Numbered from the stretch's first letter, positions 33,495 through 42,548 are shown. The stretch is DNA of 64,000 bases from Carboxylicivirga sp. M1479 (GCF_007097485.1 NZ_VKDE01000023.1:1-64000), one strand, 5' to 3'. Notes: generated by a model not told the origin, from the sequence alone. A program made the numbers and translations.

Positions 33495-35045
33495 ATGCAG
33501 ATGAAATTAATGATAGCCGTATTTTCGATTCTACTTGCCTTGGTGAGTTGTCAACCAGAAACATCTTTACCGCGCATAGCTGTTGCAGGCTTAGCAATAG
33601 AATCAAGTACCTTTTCTCCTGCAATAACACATGAAGATGCCTTTCATACCCTTTATGGAGCCGATGTTTTAAAATATTATCCATTCTTACGAGATGGTTC
33701 AAAAGCTCGTCAACAGGCAATTTGGTTTCCAACATTGAAGGCTAAAGCTATACCAGGCGGTATTGTTTCGCGCGAAGCTTATGAGTCCTTACTCGCACAA
33801 ACACTTGAAAGGCTGGAGGAAAATTTGCCATACGATGCCATGTATCTTGAGTTACATGGCGCAATGAGTGTGGTTGGTTTGGATGATCCTGAAGCGGATT
33901 ATGTGGAGCACATACGTAAACTTGTTGGAGAGAAAACAATTATTTCAACGTGTATGGATCTACATGGCAATGTATCTGAGCGATTAGCTCAGAATCTTGA
34001 TTTAATTACCTGTTATTGCATGGCACCGCATGAAGATGCTATGGAATCAAAGCAGCGTGCTGTTGAAACCTTACTCGAAAGATTAAAGAATGGCAAAGGC
34101 AAGCCAAAATATAAGGCATGGGTGCCTGTTCCTATTTTATTACCTGGTGAAAAAACAAGTACCCGCATTGAACCTGGTAAAAGTTTGTACGCTCAATTGG
34201 TGCCGGCTTCAGCACAAGAAGGTGTGTTGGATGCCTCTATTTGGGTAGGTTATGCCTGGGCCGATGAGCCACGTAATAGGGCCGTTGTGATGGTAACTGG
34301 AGATGATAAAGATAAGGTGAAATTAACCGCTGAGGAATTGGCACAGAACTTTTGGGATGTACGAAATCAATTCGAATTTGTAGCTCCTGTAGCCAGCCTT
34401 GATGAATGTTTAGAGCTAGCAATTAATAGTAGCAAACATCCGTTTATTATTAGCGATATGGGAGATAACCCTACTGCAGGAGGGGCTGGCGATGTTACTT
34501 GGACTTTAACGGAGTTGCTAGCTCGTAATGAATTTAAGGCTGCTGATGGGCCATCGCTCATATACGCTTCTATCCCCGGTCCTGAGTTGGTTGATAAAGC
34601 AGTAGAAGTAGGTATTGGCGGCCATGTTGAAGCGAATGTTGGAGCTATGGTCGATCAGCGTTATTCGCCTCCAATACGTTTAAAGGGAAAAGTAGAAGCC
34701 ATTAAACACGGCGATAAACATGCCGAATCAGAGGTAGTTGTAAAAGTAGGAAGCATTTCGGTGATTGTGACTAAGAAACGAAAGCCCTATCATTACGAAA
34801 AAGACTTTTCTGAACTAGGATTGAATCCGCGTGAAACAGATATTGTAGTTGTGAAAATTGGCTATCTGGTGCCTGAGTTATACAATATGCGAGCCGACTG
34901 GATGATGGCTTTAACGCCAGGGGGCGTTGATCAACAGCTTGAGCGACTAGGGTATAAAAGAGTGGTCAGACCAATGTTTCCTTTAGACAAAGAGATGGAT
35001 GATCCGAACTTGAAAGCAACTATGATACCTGTAAGTGGTGAGTAG
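33495..35045 (+). CDS. M81 family (MlrC-like) metallopeptidase lipoprotein
   Basis: A 516-residue protein of the MlrC/M81 family, best known for microcystin linear-peptide hydrolysis. Family marks are RIAVAGLAIESSTFSP, YLELHGAMSV, STCMDLHGNVSE, CYCMAPHED (metal-site His and Asp residues), ISDMGDNPTAGGAGD and VDQRYSPPIRLKG. The N-terminus MQMKLMIAVFSILLALVSCQ carries a lipobox with Cys19, so the mature protein is probably a lipoprotein. Most chromosomal members have unknown natural substrates. It shares an operon with cutC. Confidence 0.9.
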   Translation: MQMKLMIAVFSILLALVSCQPETSLPRIAVAGLAIESSTFSPAITHEDAFHTLYGADVLKYYPFLRDGSKARQQAIWFPTLKAKAIPGGIVSREAYESLLAQTLERLEENLPYDAMYLELHGAMSVVGLDDPEADYVEHIRKLVGEKTIISTCMDLHGNVSERLAQNLDLITCYCMAPHEDAMESKQRAVETLLERLKNGKGKPKYKAWVPVPILLPGEKTSTRIEPGKSLYAQLVPASAQEGVLDASIWVGYAWADEPRNRAVVMVTGDDKDKVKLTAEELAQNFWDVRNQFEFVAPVASLDECLELAINSSKHPFIISDMGDNPTAGGAGDVTWTLTELLARNEFKAADGPSLIYASIPGPELVDKAVEVGIGGHVEANVGAMVDQRYSPPIRLKGKVEAIKHGDKHAESEVVVKVGSISVIVTKKRKPYHYEKDFSELGLNPRETDIVVVKIGYLVPELYNMRADWMMALTPGGVDQQLERLGYKRVVRPMFPLDKEMDDPNLKATMIPVSGE

Positions 35046-35055
35046 TGATCGCTAT

Positions 35056-35322
35056 TAACCTGAGTTCGATTAAAATTTAAGAGCTCAGATTTCATTAAGT
35101 GATTGATATACAATCTAAATTTTTGAGGCATAGTAAACTATGGCGATTAAATTTAGAGCAGTAGATCGATTATTTAATGAAAAGATTAATGTATCCACTT
35201 ATAAACATCGATTTTCTGCGTCATATTCGTTCGACATAGCCAGCTATGCCTTCACAAATAGTCCTTAAAACTCAATATTTATAAGCGATCTGAGCAATAA
35301 ATTTTACGTCGAACTCAGGTTA
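35056..35322. mobile_element. 267-bp foldback/MITE-like element
   Basis: The left end TAACCTGAGTTCGA and the right end are inverted copies that keep pairing, with gaps, for about 130 bp per arm. Matching blocks include TAAAATTTA, GCTCAGAT, a GGCATAG...CTATG block and ATCGAT. Each arm contains its own small palindrome (CATAGTAAACTATG on the left, CATAGCCAGCTATG on the right). No coding frame is present. A target duplication is not clear. It starts 10 bp past the M81 gene. Confidence 0.6.
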
Positions 35323-35587
35323 TTAAATTTTCGTCATCTAAAGAATGGTGAAAAGCAGAACGGTCAAGTCTTAGTGTTTAATAACTTTGATGCTTGACTG
35401 TTTTGTGTAAGCTATGAAGGAGTTAAATTTTTTTATTGCTGCATACGTGCATTTCGAAACATAAATGGTATAACAAAGCATTTCAAAGATCGGTTTTAAA
35501 TTTAATTGCCACGTGTGAGTTTAACTTACTTATAATACCCTTTCTCTCTTTTGCATGACTCTTTGGTAAACTTATATGGCTCTTAGA

Positions 35588-35776
35588 CTGCTTCGGTTGA
35601 TTCTTTCTGGGTTCTATTTTACCTTATCGGGCCGTAGGTTGATATTTTCGTTACTCTATTTAAGCTTATCGGGACTTCGGTTGATACTATCGGGATGTAG
35701 GTTAACACATCCTGGGCTTCGGTTAGGACAATTTTGCCTTCGGTTGACATTTCTGAACTTCTGGTCAATCAAATAA
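35588..35776. repeat. Degenerate 21-bp tandem array 2 (9 units)
   Basis: Nine 21-bp steps in register. The best unit, near GGACTTCGGTTGATACTATCG, lies at 35672-35692. Neighbours keep the TTCGGTTGA or GTAGGTT core and a closing ATCG. One weaker unit may precede it at 35567. The plus strand is open across it and reads as heptads of the LRLILSG type, a by-product of the period. It lies between the ends of two convergent genes. Confidence 0.78.
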
Positions 35777-35877
35777 TAAGGAATCATTATTAAAATGCGC
35801 CATTAGCGCATACCATTATTAAGCCGCATTGCTTAAGATATGGTTATGAAATTAAATGGAATAATTATCGTCCTAGC

Positions 35878-35979
35878 TTACCTATTCTTCGCAATTAAAG
35901 CCGCCACTACAGCAGCACACAAACCACTATCAATGTTCACTACCGTTAGGTTAAAGCTGCTTCTTTAGCTCTAAAGCCA
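35878..35979 (-). pseudogene. Decayed duplicate of the 3' end of larB
   Basis: About 100 bp align with the 3' end of larB at 36568-36702. Both start TTACCTATTCTT and share CCACTACAGCAGCAC, CAAACCAC, ACCGTTAGGTTA and CTGCTTCTTT.GCTCTAAAGCCA. The duplicate has several substitutions and has lost about 30 bp after GTTAGGTTA, so the frame is broken. The 174-residue secreted-protein gene lies between the two copies. Confidence 0.75.
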
Positions 35980-36031
35980 TGGATATTCCAATGATCTGGA
36001 GCGTATGGGCTTGTTCAATTTAAGGCCCTTC

Positions 36032-36556
36032 TTAATATTGGTTCGAACTGAAGTAGATACCTGTGAGTATATCTGATTCATTAAAGCAGAATGATAAGCG
36101 AGCTTCATCATAAAAAATATACACTGTATTTTTTGAAGTTGTGTGAAACCCGCGATTTAGACTAGAGGTGATTGACTTTAGGTCATCTCCCAGCTTTATT
36201 TTTCTTTTCCCCAATAATAATGTCAGCCCGTGTATCTCAATTGTGAAACCAGTGGTTATGCTACCCGATTGAGCCGTTAATATAAAACTGTTAGAGCCTA
36301 CCTTTTTTTTGATAATATTCTCATCAGGTGTTTGAGGGATTTCCTTAGGGTCATTTTTAATGGCTCTTAATTGTAAACCGTCTATACCGAGTTTTCCTGT
36401 ATAATAATCAACTTGGGCTGGTAATTCTTTATTATTTTTAGCGTAGGTATTTATCTCATATTTATTGATGTTCAGGGCTTCATCTCCATAATCATAGTGT
36501 TGGGCATTCGATAACAAAGCAACCATGGCGAAGATAATTAGCAACGAATGTTTCAT
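36032..36556 (-). CDS. Secreted protein of unknown function
   Basis: A 174-residue protein with a clear signal peptide (MKHSLLIIFAMVALLSNA, cut before QHYDYG). The mature part is beta-rich and polar, with GFTIEIHGLTLLLGKRKIKLGDDLKSI and TVYIFYDEARLSFCFNESDILTGIYF near the end. No family is recognised. It starts 11 bp after the larB stop and would be read with larE-larB, yet it is flanked by larB 3'-end copies on both sides. This suggests it arrived through a local duplication or insertion and is not an old part of the lar unit. Confidence 0.75.
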   Translation of the reverse strand: MKHSLLIIFAMVALLSNAQHYDYGDEALNINKYEINTYAKNNKELPAQVDYYTGKLGIDGLQLRAIKNDPKEIPQTPDENIIKKKVGSNSFILTAQSGSITTGFTIEIHGLTLLLGKRKIKLGDDLKSITSSLNRGFHTTSKNTVYIFYDEARLSFCFNESDILTGIYFSSNQY

Positions 36557-36567
36557 CTTAATTGAAT

Positions 36568-37302
36568 TTACCTATTCTTAGCAATTAATGCTGCCACTAC
36601 AGCAGCACGCAAACCACCGTCAATATTCACAACCGTTAGGTTAGGGGCACAGCTGGCCAGCATACTGGTTAGTGCTGCTTCTTTGGCTCTAAAGCCATAA
36701 CCCACCGATGTGGGTACACCAATTACTGGCAGTGGCACTAGCGATGCTACGAAAGGTGCCAAGGCTCCTTCCATGCCTGCCACCACAATAACCGCCGACA
36801 CATCTTGTTCGATGCCGAGCTTGATAGCTTCCAAAACACGGGTTGGGTGGGCAATGCCACGGTCCTCAAACACCATAGGTTCGACACCAACAGCCTTAAG
36901 AATTACCTCACACTCGTATGTTACTGGATGATCGGCTGCTCCGGCACTGATAACAAGTATTTTGCCTTTAGGTGTTGGCATCTCGCCAATAACGGTGGCA
37001 TTAACCGACCACAGCACGGGAAATTGATCTTTGAAATGCTCATTCAGTTCTTTGTAGAACGGACTACGTGATACCACCACCCGTGGATGCTTTTCGAGTA
37101 GTTTACTTGTTAACTCAATGGTTTGCTCCAGGGTTTTGTATTCGCCATAAATGATTTCAGGTATGTTCGTACGCATGCCTCTGTTCACATCTAATATGTA
37201 GCGACTGGCGGTTTCCATCCAATCCAATGAGAAATGACGTTGAGCATCTTCTTTTGATATTTCGCCTTTTTGTATCTGTTCAAATAGTTCGTCGAAAGTC
37301 AT
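36568..37302 (-). CDS. larB: LarB, nickel-pincer cofactor biosynthesis (NaAD carboxylase/hydrolase)
   Basis: LarB carboxylates nicotinic acid adenine dinucleotide and releases AMP, the first step toward the nickel-pincer nucleotide cofactor. The 244-residue protein has the N-terminal helical part and the PurE-like domain: KILVISAGAADHPVTYECEV, VFEDRGIAHPTRVLEA, VIVVAGMEGALAPFVASL, PVIGVPTSVGYG and VVNIDGGLRAAVVAALI. It follows larE by 111 bp of a short-repeat spacer. LarC and LarA are not in the window, so nickel insertion and the user enzyme must be elsewhere if the cofactor is completed. Its 3' end is partly duplicated at 35878. Confidence 0.95.
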   Translation of the reverse strand: MTFDELFEQIQKGEISKEDAQRHFSLDWMETASRYILDVNRGMRTNIPEIIYGEYKTLEQTIELTSKLLEKHPRVVVSRSPFYKELNEHFKDQFPVLWSVNATVIGEMPTPKGKILVISAGAADHPVTYECEVILKAVGVEPMVFEDRGIAHPTRVLEAIKLGIEQDVSAVIVVAGMEGALAPFVASLVPLPVIGVPTSVGYGFRAKEAALTSMLASCAPNLTVVNIDGGLRAAVVAALIAKNR

Positions 37303-37307
37303 GGTAA

Positions 37308-37412
37308 ATGAGTAATGATAAATGGTTAATGATGAATGAGTAATGGTTAATGATAAATGGTGCGTTGTAATTCAATAACTAACCATTAATAATTGATACT
37401 TAACCATTGTCC
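37308..37412. repeat. Low-complexity TTAATGGT-type spacer repeat
   Basis: Repeated units built on AATGGTTAATGAT alternate with GAGTAATG. The right part carries the reverse complement (TAACCATT), so the spacer can fold back on itself. It fills the gap between larE and larB and may be a small dispersed repeat of this lineage. Confidence 0.45.
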
Positions 37413-37413
37413 A

Positions 37414-38196
37414 TTAATATTTTATTCTTTTATCGTATTCATTAGGGCGTGAGCGCTTGACATCAATTGTAACAAATAAGCAAACATCGCCACCCATCTC
37501 AAAGAGCTTCTCCCGCACGGAGGCATCGGCCAAAAGCGCATAGCTTTCTGGTTTAGAAAGCTCAATGCGCATGTGATCTTCATCATCAATACGGCAACGT
37601 ACATGGTAATCGTTGGTTTGCTTTATGAGGTAATTCTCTATTTTATAAATGGCTTTAATGCGCTCTGGTGTTAATAGCTTGTTGTAATTGATGCGTGTAG
37701 CCAGGCAGCTTTCGTGATCGGCAAAATCAGGATCGGCACCCAATGCGATGGCTATGTCTTTGGTTTCCCACGAGGTAATGCCCAATTCGGCCAGTGGTGA
37801 TTGTACTTTGTACTCATCCAGGGCCTGTTTGCCTGGTCGGTAATTGCCCAGGTCGCTGGCTGTGGTGCCATCAAATAAGGGTAGACCATCTTGCGGTGCC
37901 AGTGATAGGATGTGGCTTTTGCAATGGTAGCAACGTTTTTCAGGATTATCAACTACTACCTGGCCTGGTGTTACATTAATAATTTTTAGTTCGGGAGCTC
38001 CCAGGCTTTTGGCTTGCTGGGCCATATCATCGGCCTTAGCGCGGTTAAAACCGTTATTTACCCATATGGGTATGATATTGGCCTTTGCTTGCATGGCGGC
38101 ACCTAGAACGGCGCTGCTATCAAAGCCTCCTGAGAAAAGCAGGTAGCCCTTTGTATTTGTTTTGAACCAGTTGATTAATGCGTCTTTCTTTTCCAT
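37414..38196 (-). CDS. larE: LarE, ATP-dependent sacrificial sulfur transferase
   Basis: LarE adenylates the LarB product and donates sulfur to it. The 260-residue protein has the PP-loop SGGFDSS at 22-28, the RCYHCKSH motif (C89, C92), and C164 in HESCLATRIN, at the place of the catalytic or sacrificial cysteine of the family. Three cysteines could mean the iron-sulfur type of LarE that recycles sulfur, instead of the single-cysteine sacrificial type; this is inference. It is upstream of larB on the same strand. Confidence 0.94.
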   Translation of the reverse strand: MEKKDALINWFKTNTKGYLLFSGGFDSSAVLGAAMQAKANIIPIWVNNGFNRAKADDMAQQAKSLGAPELKIINVTPGQVVVDNPEKRCYHCKSHILSLAPQDGLPLFDGTTASDLGNYRPGKQALDEYKVQSPLAELGITSWETKDIAIALGADPDFADHESCLATRINYNKLLTPERIKAIYKIENYLIKQTNDYHVRCRIDDEDHMRIELSKPESYALLADASVREKLFEMGGDVCLFVTIDVKRSRPNEYDKRIKY

Positions 38197-38439
38197 AGTC
38201 CTTAAATTTCGCTTTAAGATATATAAAAATTCTTTTTAGAGAAGAGAGATGCGACGAAGAGCAGGATTATAGCAATTAGCTTCAAAATATTAACACAGAT
38301 AGCTTTCTAATAGAAAACTATCTGTGTTATACTGCTACAATATTTAAACATCGCGAAATGGGATAACACACATGCAGACTTGATACATATTTTAAGAAAT
38401 GATGCATTTTTAATTTAGGTGAACTCTAATGTTTTGAAT

Positions 38440-40923
38440 TTACCTATCTGATAATTTGTTACTCGTTTTGAGATTTCTCAAAATAAGTTCTTCAAGTTTC
38501 TTTTGAATAATTGGCTTAGTAATAAAGTCATCACACCCAGCATTTAAAGCCCTCAATTTATCACCTTCCTCAGTATATGCTGTTTGTGCAATTATAGGTA
38601 CTCCTGGATACAGTTCTTTTATTCTTTTAGTTGCTTCAAAGCCATCAATGTTGGGCATTTTTAAGTCCATTAAAATAATATCAATTTGCCTGGTTTTGCA
38701 CGCATCAATTGCTTCCTCACCATTTCTAACTGTAATGACCTTACGTACAAAATCCATCTTATTCAAGTAGGTTTCTAATAGCAATGAATTTATTTCTTCA
38801 TCTTCAGCAATTAGTACAATACATCCTTGATTGTTTATTTCTGTTTCAGACATTTGTATTGCTGAGCTTGGGGTATTAAATGGTAAGGTGACAATAACTG
38901 TTGCGCCTTTTCCTGACTCTGATATTATTTCAATATCTCCGTCCATTAATCTTGCATTTTCTCTGGCTATTGATAAGCCAAGGCCTAATCCACCAACTTT
39001 ATCAGCAAGATTTTTTTTCTCTTGAGAAAAACGTTCAAATATTAAGTGCTGATATTCTTCTTGTATTCCAATGCCGGTATCTTTAATATAAATTAATACT
39101 TTAGGTGAAGTGCTATTTATTTGTACACTGAAACCCAACTCAATGGAGCCATGACTTGTAAACTTGAAAGCATTATCAAGCAAGTGATTAAGTATCTTAT
39201 ATAGCTTATCTTCATCTACGAGAATATTACACTCTTGAACCGTAGTTTCCTTTTGAATATATAAGTGTATGCCGTTTTTTACGGCTCTTGCATTATGACT
39301 GGAAAAGAGATTTAAAATCAGCTCATCCAAATTCACTTCTGTTACAACAAGTTTAACCTGTTTTGTTTCCAGCTTTGAAATCTCTAGAATATTATCTATA
39401 ATTCCCAGAAGCTGAGTGCCACAGCTTTGAACAATATCAATATAACTAGACCTATCCTTCTCAGATGTATTTTCAGACTTTAATAAATTTGTAAAGCCGA
39501 TAATTCCGTTCATCGGAGTCCTTATCTCATGAGACATATTATTAATGAATTCTGTTTTCAAAATGTCACTTTCTTCTGCTTTATTTTTTGCATTAATCAA
39601 TTGAGTCTCTACTTCCTTCCTGTCAGATATATCAGTGAAAATAATGACAAAGCTCTCAACCGTTTTATCTATTACCCCAATAGGAAATATTTTAGCCCAT
39701 GCAGTAAACTTTTCTCCCGTTTTTTTGCTACCTATTAATTCTCCACTCCATTGACCATCATATTTTAGTATATCTTGCAGCTGGTTTATTAATTGTTCAT
39801 TTTTTGTTTTATCAATCCACGAGAGTAACTCTTGACCAACCATATCTTGGTTGGTAAAACCTGTTGTTTCAAAAAAAGCAGGATTCACATTTGTGATCTC
39901 ACAATTAGAATCAGCAATTACAATTGATTGATGACTTTGGTAATAAACTAATGAACCAAGTTCACGTTCCGTAATATCAGCATGGGTGCCAAGCATCCTT
40001 GTTGCAACACTTTTTTTATTTCGCTCAACCACTTTACCCTTTGAACAAATTCTTGACCAAGATTTATTTTTTCGCAATACTCTATATTCGGTAGAGAAGA
40101 AATTTGTTTTTCCATCTAAGTGCTTAACTAGTTCACTCTTTACATGTTCAATATCGTCTGGATGAATTTTTATGATCTCCTCCTTATTTGCTTGTTCATT
40201 CTTAACTAGGAAACTATAAAAAGGGCTATTGTATATTGAATTGCCAATTTTATTTTTAATATCCCACTCCCATATCGCCTCATCAGTTCCTTCTAATAAA
40301 AATTGCCAACGCTTTTCACTTGATAATAATTCCTGTTCAGCTTTTTTACGCAATGATTTTTCACGTAGTAAATCAATGGTTCGAGCAGAAAGATTATCAT
40401 ACATTTTCAATATTGTTTCGATAAGGGTTTTCATCGAGCCTGACATTTCATTGTTGGCAAATATCTTTGATTCTTCAAATGAATACCCTGAGTTCATATG
40501 CCCAACGGCAATAGCCATACGCTTGTCGGAGTCTAATATATGATAAGCTAACCAATTGGTTAAAAATGACAAAAGCTCTTGAGTTACCTGAGGTTCAGAA
40601 AGGTCACCTTTTTCATTTTTGAGGTTTATAATTTCATTGACAAAACTCTTGTGTGTTTTTGAATGTTCATCACTCCAAAGGCATCCCTTCATATTGGTAT
40701 TCCAATATTCTTCTTCTGTTTTAAAATGATAGTCAGTGTATTGTATTAATTCGTCAAAAATTGAGTCTAGTATCGATATGGAAGAATGCTGTACTACATG
40801 TATAGCTAAACGATTAACTATCGATACCAACTTCATATGCTGCTTATCAATGATTTCGATATCTGTTTCAAAATTCTTATTCCATGGAAGAATATCAAAG
40901 TTATCTAACTCTTTCATACACAT
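38440..40923 (-). CDS. Hybrid histidine kinase with N-terminal hemerythrin domain
   Basis: An 827-residue cytosolic hybrid sensor. Residues 1-145 are a bacteriohemerythrin domain with the di-iron ligands in DKQHMKL, HFKTEEEYW, DEHSKTHKS and YHILDSD. Two PAS domains follow (about 205-320 with WEWDI, and 325-440 with PAFFETTGFTNQDMVGQELL). Then come HisKA (NNMSHEIRTPMNGIIGF), HATPase_c (HLLDNAFKFTS, DTGIGI, GLGLGLSIA) and a C-terminal receiver (about 705-820) with VLIAEDEEIN, DIILMDLKMPNIDGF and a TKPI lysine. No membrane span is present. The di-iron site suggests O2 or NO sensing. Next to it lie a REC-kinase and a free hemerythrin. Confidence 0.92.
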   Translation of the reverse strand: MCMKELDNFDILPWNKNFETDIEIIDKQHMKLVSIVNRLAIHVVQHSSISILDSIFDELIQYTDYHFKTEEEYWNTNMKGCLWSDEHSKTHKSFVNEIINLKNEKGDLSEPQVTQELLSFLTNWLAYHILDSDKRMAIAVGHMNSGYSFEESKIFANNEMSGSMKTLIETILKMYDNLSARTIDLLREKSLRKKAEQELLSSEKRWQFLLEGTDEAIWEWDIKNKIGNSIYNSPFYSFLVKNEQANKEEIIKIHPDDIEHVKSELVKHLDGKTNFFSTEYRVLRKNKSWSRICSKGKVVERNKKSVATRMLGTHADITERELGSLVYYQSHQSIVIADSNCEITNVNPAFFETTGFTNQDMVGQELLSWIDKTKNEQLINQLQDILKYDGQWSGELIGSKKTGEKFTAWAKIFPIGVIDKTVESFVIIFTDISDRKEVETQLINAKNKAEESDILKTEFINNMSHEIRTPMNGIIGFTNLLKSENTSEKDRSSYIDIVQSCGTQLLGIIDNILEISKLETKQVKLVVTEVNLDELILNLFSSHNARAVKNGIHLYIQKETTVQECNILVDEDKLYKILNHLLDNAFKFTSHGSIELGFSVQINSTSPKVLIYIKDTGIGIQEEYQHLIFERFSQEKKNLADKVGGLGLGLSIARENARLMDGDIEIISESGKGATVIVTLPFNTPSSAIQMSETEINNQGCIVLIAEDEEINSLLLETYLNKMDFVRKVITVRNGEEAIDACKTRQIDIILMDLKMPNIDGFEATKRIKELYPGVPIIAQTAYTEEGDKLRALNAGCDDFITKPIIQKKLEELILRNLKTSNKLSDR

Positions 40924-41008
40924 TTTTGATGATTAGTTGTTGATGGGTTTTGCAGACACCGCTTGTTTTATATTGGCCAAAATGCAGTGGAATGCAAACA
41001 ATTAAATA

Positions 41009-42103
41009 TTACTTTTGAGGTAATGTAAAGTAAAAATCACTGCCTTGGTTGATGGTACTATTGCACCATACTCGACCTTGATGCTGCTCGATATAATCTT
41101 TACAGATTAATAAGCCAAAGCCATATCCAATTTCTCCATTGGTGCCTTCATTGGATACCACATTATCCATCTTAAAAATTGTTGCCATGGTGTCCTCATC
41201 CATGCCTATACCTTTATCAGATATAAGTATTTCAACTTCATTTTTTTTTTCAGTTGCTTCAACACGAATAGTGCTTCCCTGGGGCGAGAATTTGATAGCA
41301 TTTGAAATGAAATTTCTTAGAATGGTTTTTAGCATGTTCTGATCTGCCATTACCACACAAGCCTTATCTACAGAAGTTTCAAACGAGATATTTTTTTCAT
41401 TCAATAAATACTTTAAAATAGACTGACATTCCTCTACAATTGCTAACAAATTTTGTTGTTCTGGATTAAAAGTCATTACTGATTTTAAATTAGCACCCCA
41501 TTCTAACAACTCACTAAGTAGTTCAAATGCTTTGTTCGAACTCTCATATAACACTTTCAGTTGCGTCTTTCTATCTTCATGTTCTAGTTGATCAAATCTG
41601 TGATGTAATATTTCCGAAAGTCCTAAAATGGAAGTAAAAGGAGCCCTTAGGTCATGTGCCAAAACAGTGAAGAAACGATCTCTCACCTCCAGCATTTTTT
41701 TTAGTTTAATTTTTTGATTAAAAGAATCTAGATGTACTTTAATTCGGGCAAGTGAACTCTCGTAATGAAATGGTTTATAGATAATATCTGCTCCACCGTT
41801 TTCAAAAACTCTTGATATACCATCCTTATCCATTTTGGCAACTAAGAACAAGACCGGAACATCTTTATTAGGCGTTTGACTTTTTAGTTTTTGAAGTGTT
41901 TCAATACCATCCATATCTGGCATTCGCACATCGATAAGCATTAGATCAAAACATATATTTCTACTAATACCAAGTGCCTGTTCTCCTGAGGTTGCTATGT
42001 ATGTGTTAACCCTTTCATTTTTTAATAATAAACTTTCAATTATCTTAACATTATCGATTATATCATCTACAATTAAAACATTCCTCACACTACTTTCCAT
42101 CAT
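41009..42103 (-). CDS. Receiver-histidine kinase protein (REC-HisKA-HATPase)
   Basis: A cytosolic 364-residue protein with an N-terminal receiver (about 8-125; NVLIVDDIIDN, LMLIDVRMPDMDG and YKPFHYE) followed by HisKA (RFFTVLAHDLRAPFTSILGL) and HATPase_c (NFISNAIKFSPQG, DKGIGMDE, GYGFGLLICK). Kinases of this layout are often secondary nodes controlled by phosphorylation of the receiver. The gene overlaps the hemerythrin gene by 14 bp, so the two are translationally coupled. The hybrid kinase at 38440 follows 85 bp downstream and could be its partner. Confidence 0.92.
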   Translation of the reverse strand: MMESSVRNVLIVDDIIDNVKIIESLLLKNERVNTYIATSGEQALGISRNICFDLMLIDVRMPDMDGIETLQKLKSQTPNKDVPVLFLVAKMDKDGISRVFENGGADIIYKPFHYESSLARIKVHLDSFNQKIKLKKMLEVRDRFFTVLAHDLRAPFTSILGLSEILHHRFDQLEHEDRKTQLKVLYESSNKAFELLSELLEWGANLKSVMTFNPEQQNLLAIVEECQSILKYLLNEKNISFETSVDKACVVMADQNMLKTILRNFISNAIKFSPQGSTIRVEATEKKNEVEILISDKGIGMDEDTMATIFKMDNVVSNEGTNGEIGYGFGLLICKDYIEQHQGRVWCNSTINQGSDFYFTLPQK

Positions 42104-42548
42104 TTATATTGATATTTTTGAAGGTATTAGTCCCAATTTTGTTGTCTTTGATATAATCAGATATCTTCTTATCTTCAGTTAAAGTATGTGACACAAACCA
42201 ATTATATATAAAATTCAAATATTCATTAAAATTACGCGTGTTGTGGCGCTCAATATTCAACTTCTCCATTAAATCGAGATGAATAAGCTGATGTTTGTGC
42301 CTATTAGGATATTCTATATCTATCAAAAAATTCTCTTCGCTCGTAAAATGAAACTCTTGGTATTTTTCTATTTCATTTATCATCCTTAATAACCTCTCAT
42401 CGTCATAGTTGTTAAGTATTCCTATTCGAAAAGAGTCAATCAGTTCTAAAAATATTCGATGCTCTAAGTCAATTCGATAAATGTCCGTATCAAATTCTGA
42501 TTTCCACTCAAGCTTTGTATTAATTTCAATAGTTTGTTTGTTCATCAC
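42090..42548 (-). CDS. Bacteriohemerythrin
   Basis: A free-standing four-helix O2-binding protein of 152 residues. Ligand motifs are present in order: DLEHRIF (His), HFTSEENF (His, Glu), HKHQLIH (two His) and SHTLTEDKK (His, Asp). The start EWKSEFDTDIYRID is typical of bacteriohemerythrins. It may carry or sense O2 or NO for the kinase to which it is translationally coupled (14-bp overlap). The upstream region holds TATACTTTG and TACCCTTTG, which are near but not exact promoter boxes. Confidence 0.9.
   Translation of the reverse strand: MMNKQTIEINTKLEWKSEFDTDIYRIDLEHRIFLELIDSFRIGILNNYDDERLLRMINEIEKYQEFHFTSEENFLIDIEYPNRHKHQLIHLDLMEKLNIERHNTRNFNEYLNFIYNWFVSHTLTEDKKISDYIKDNKIGTNTFKNININDGK

Noticed and set aside
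35576-35776. 66-residue Leu/Arg-rich protein of LRLILSG heptads
   Set aside because: It coincides with array 2 and its heptads follow from the 21-bp period; no promoter or start signal is visible.
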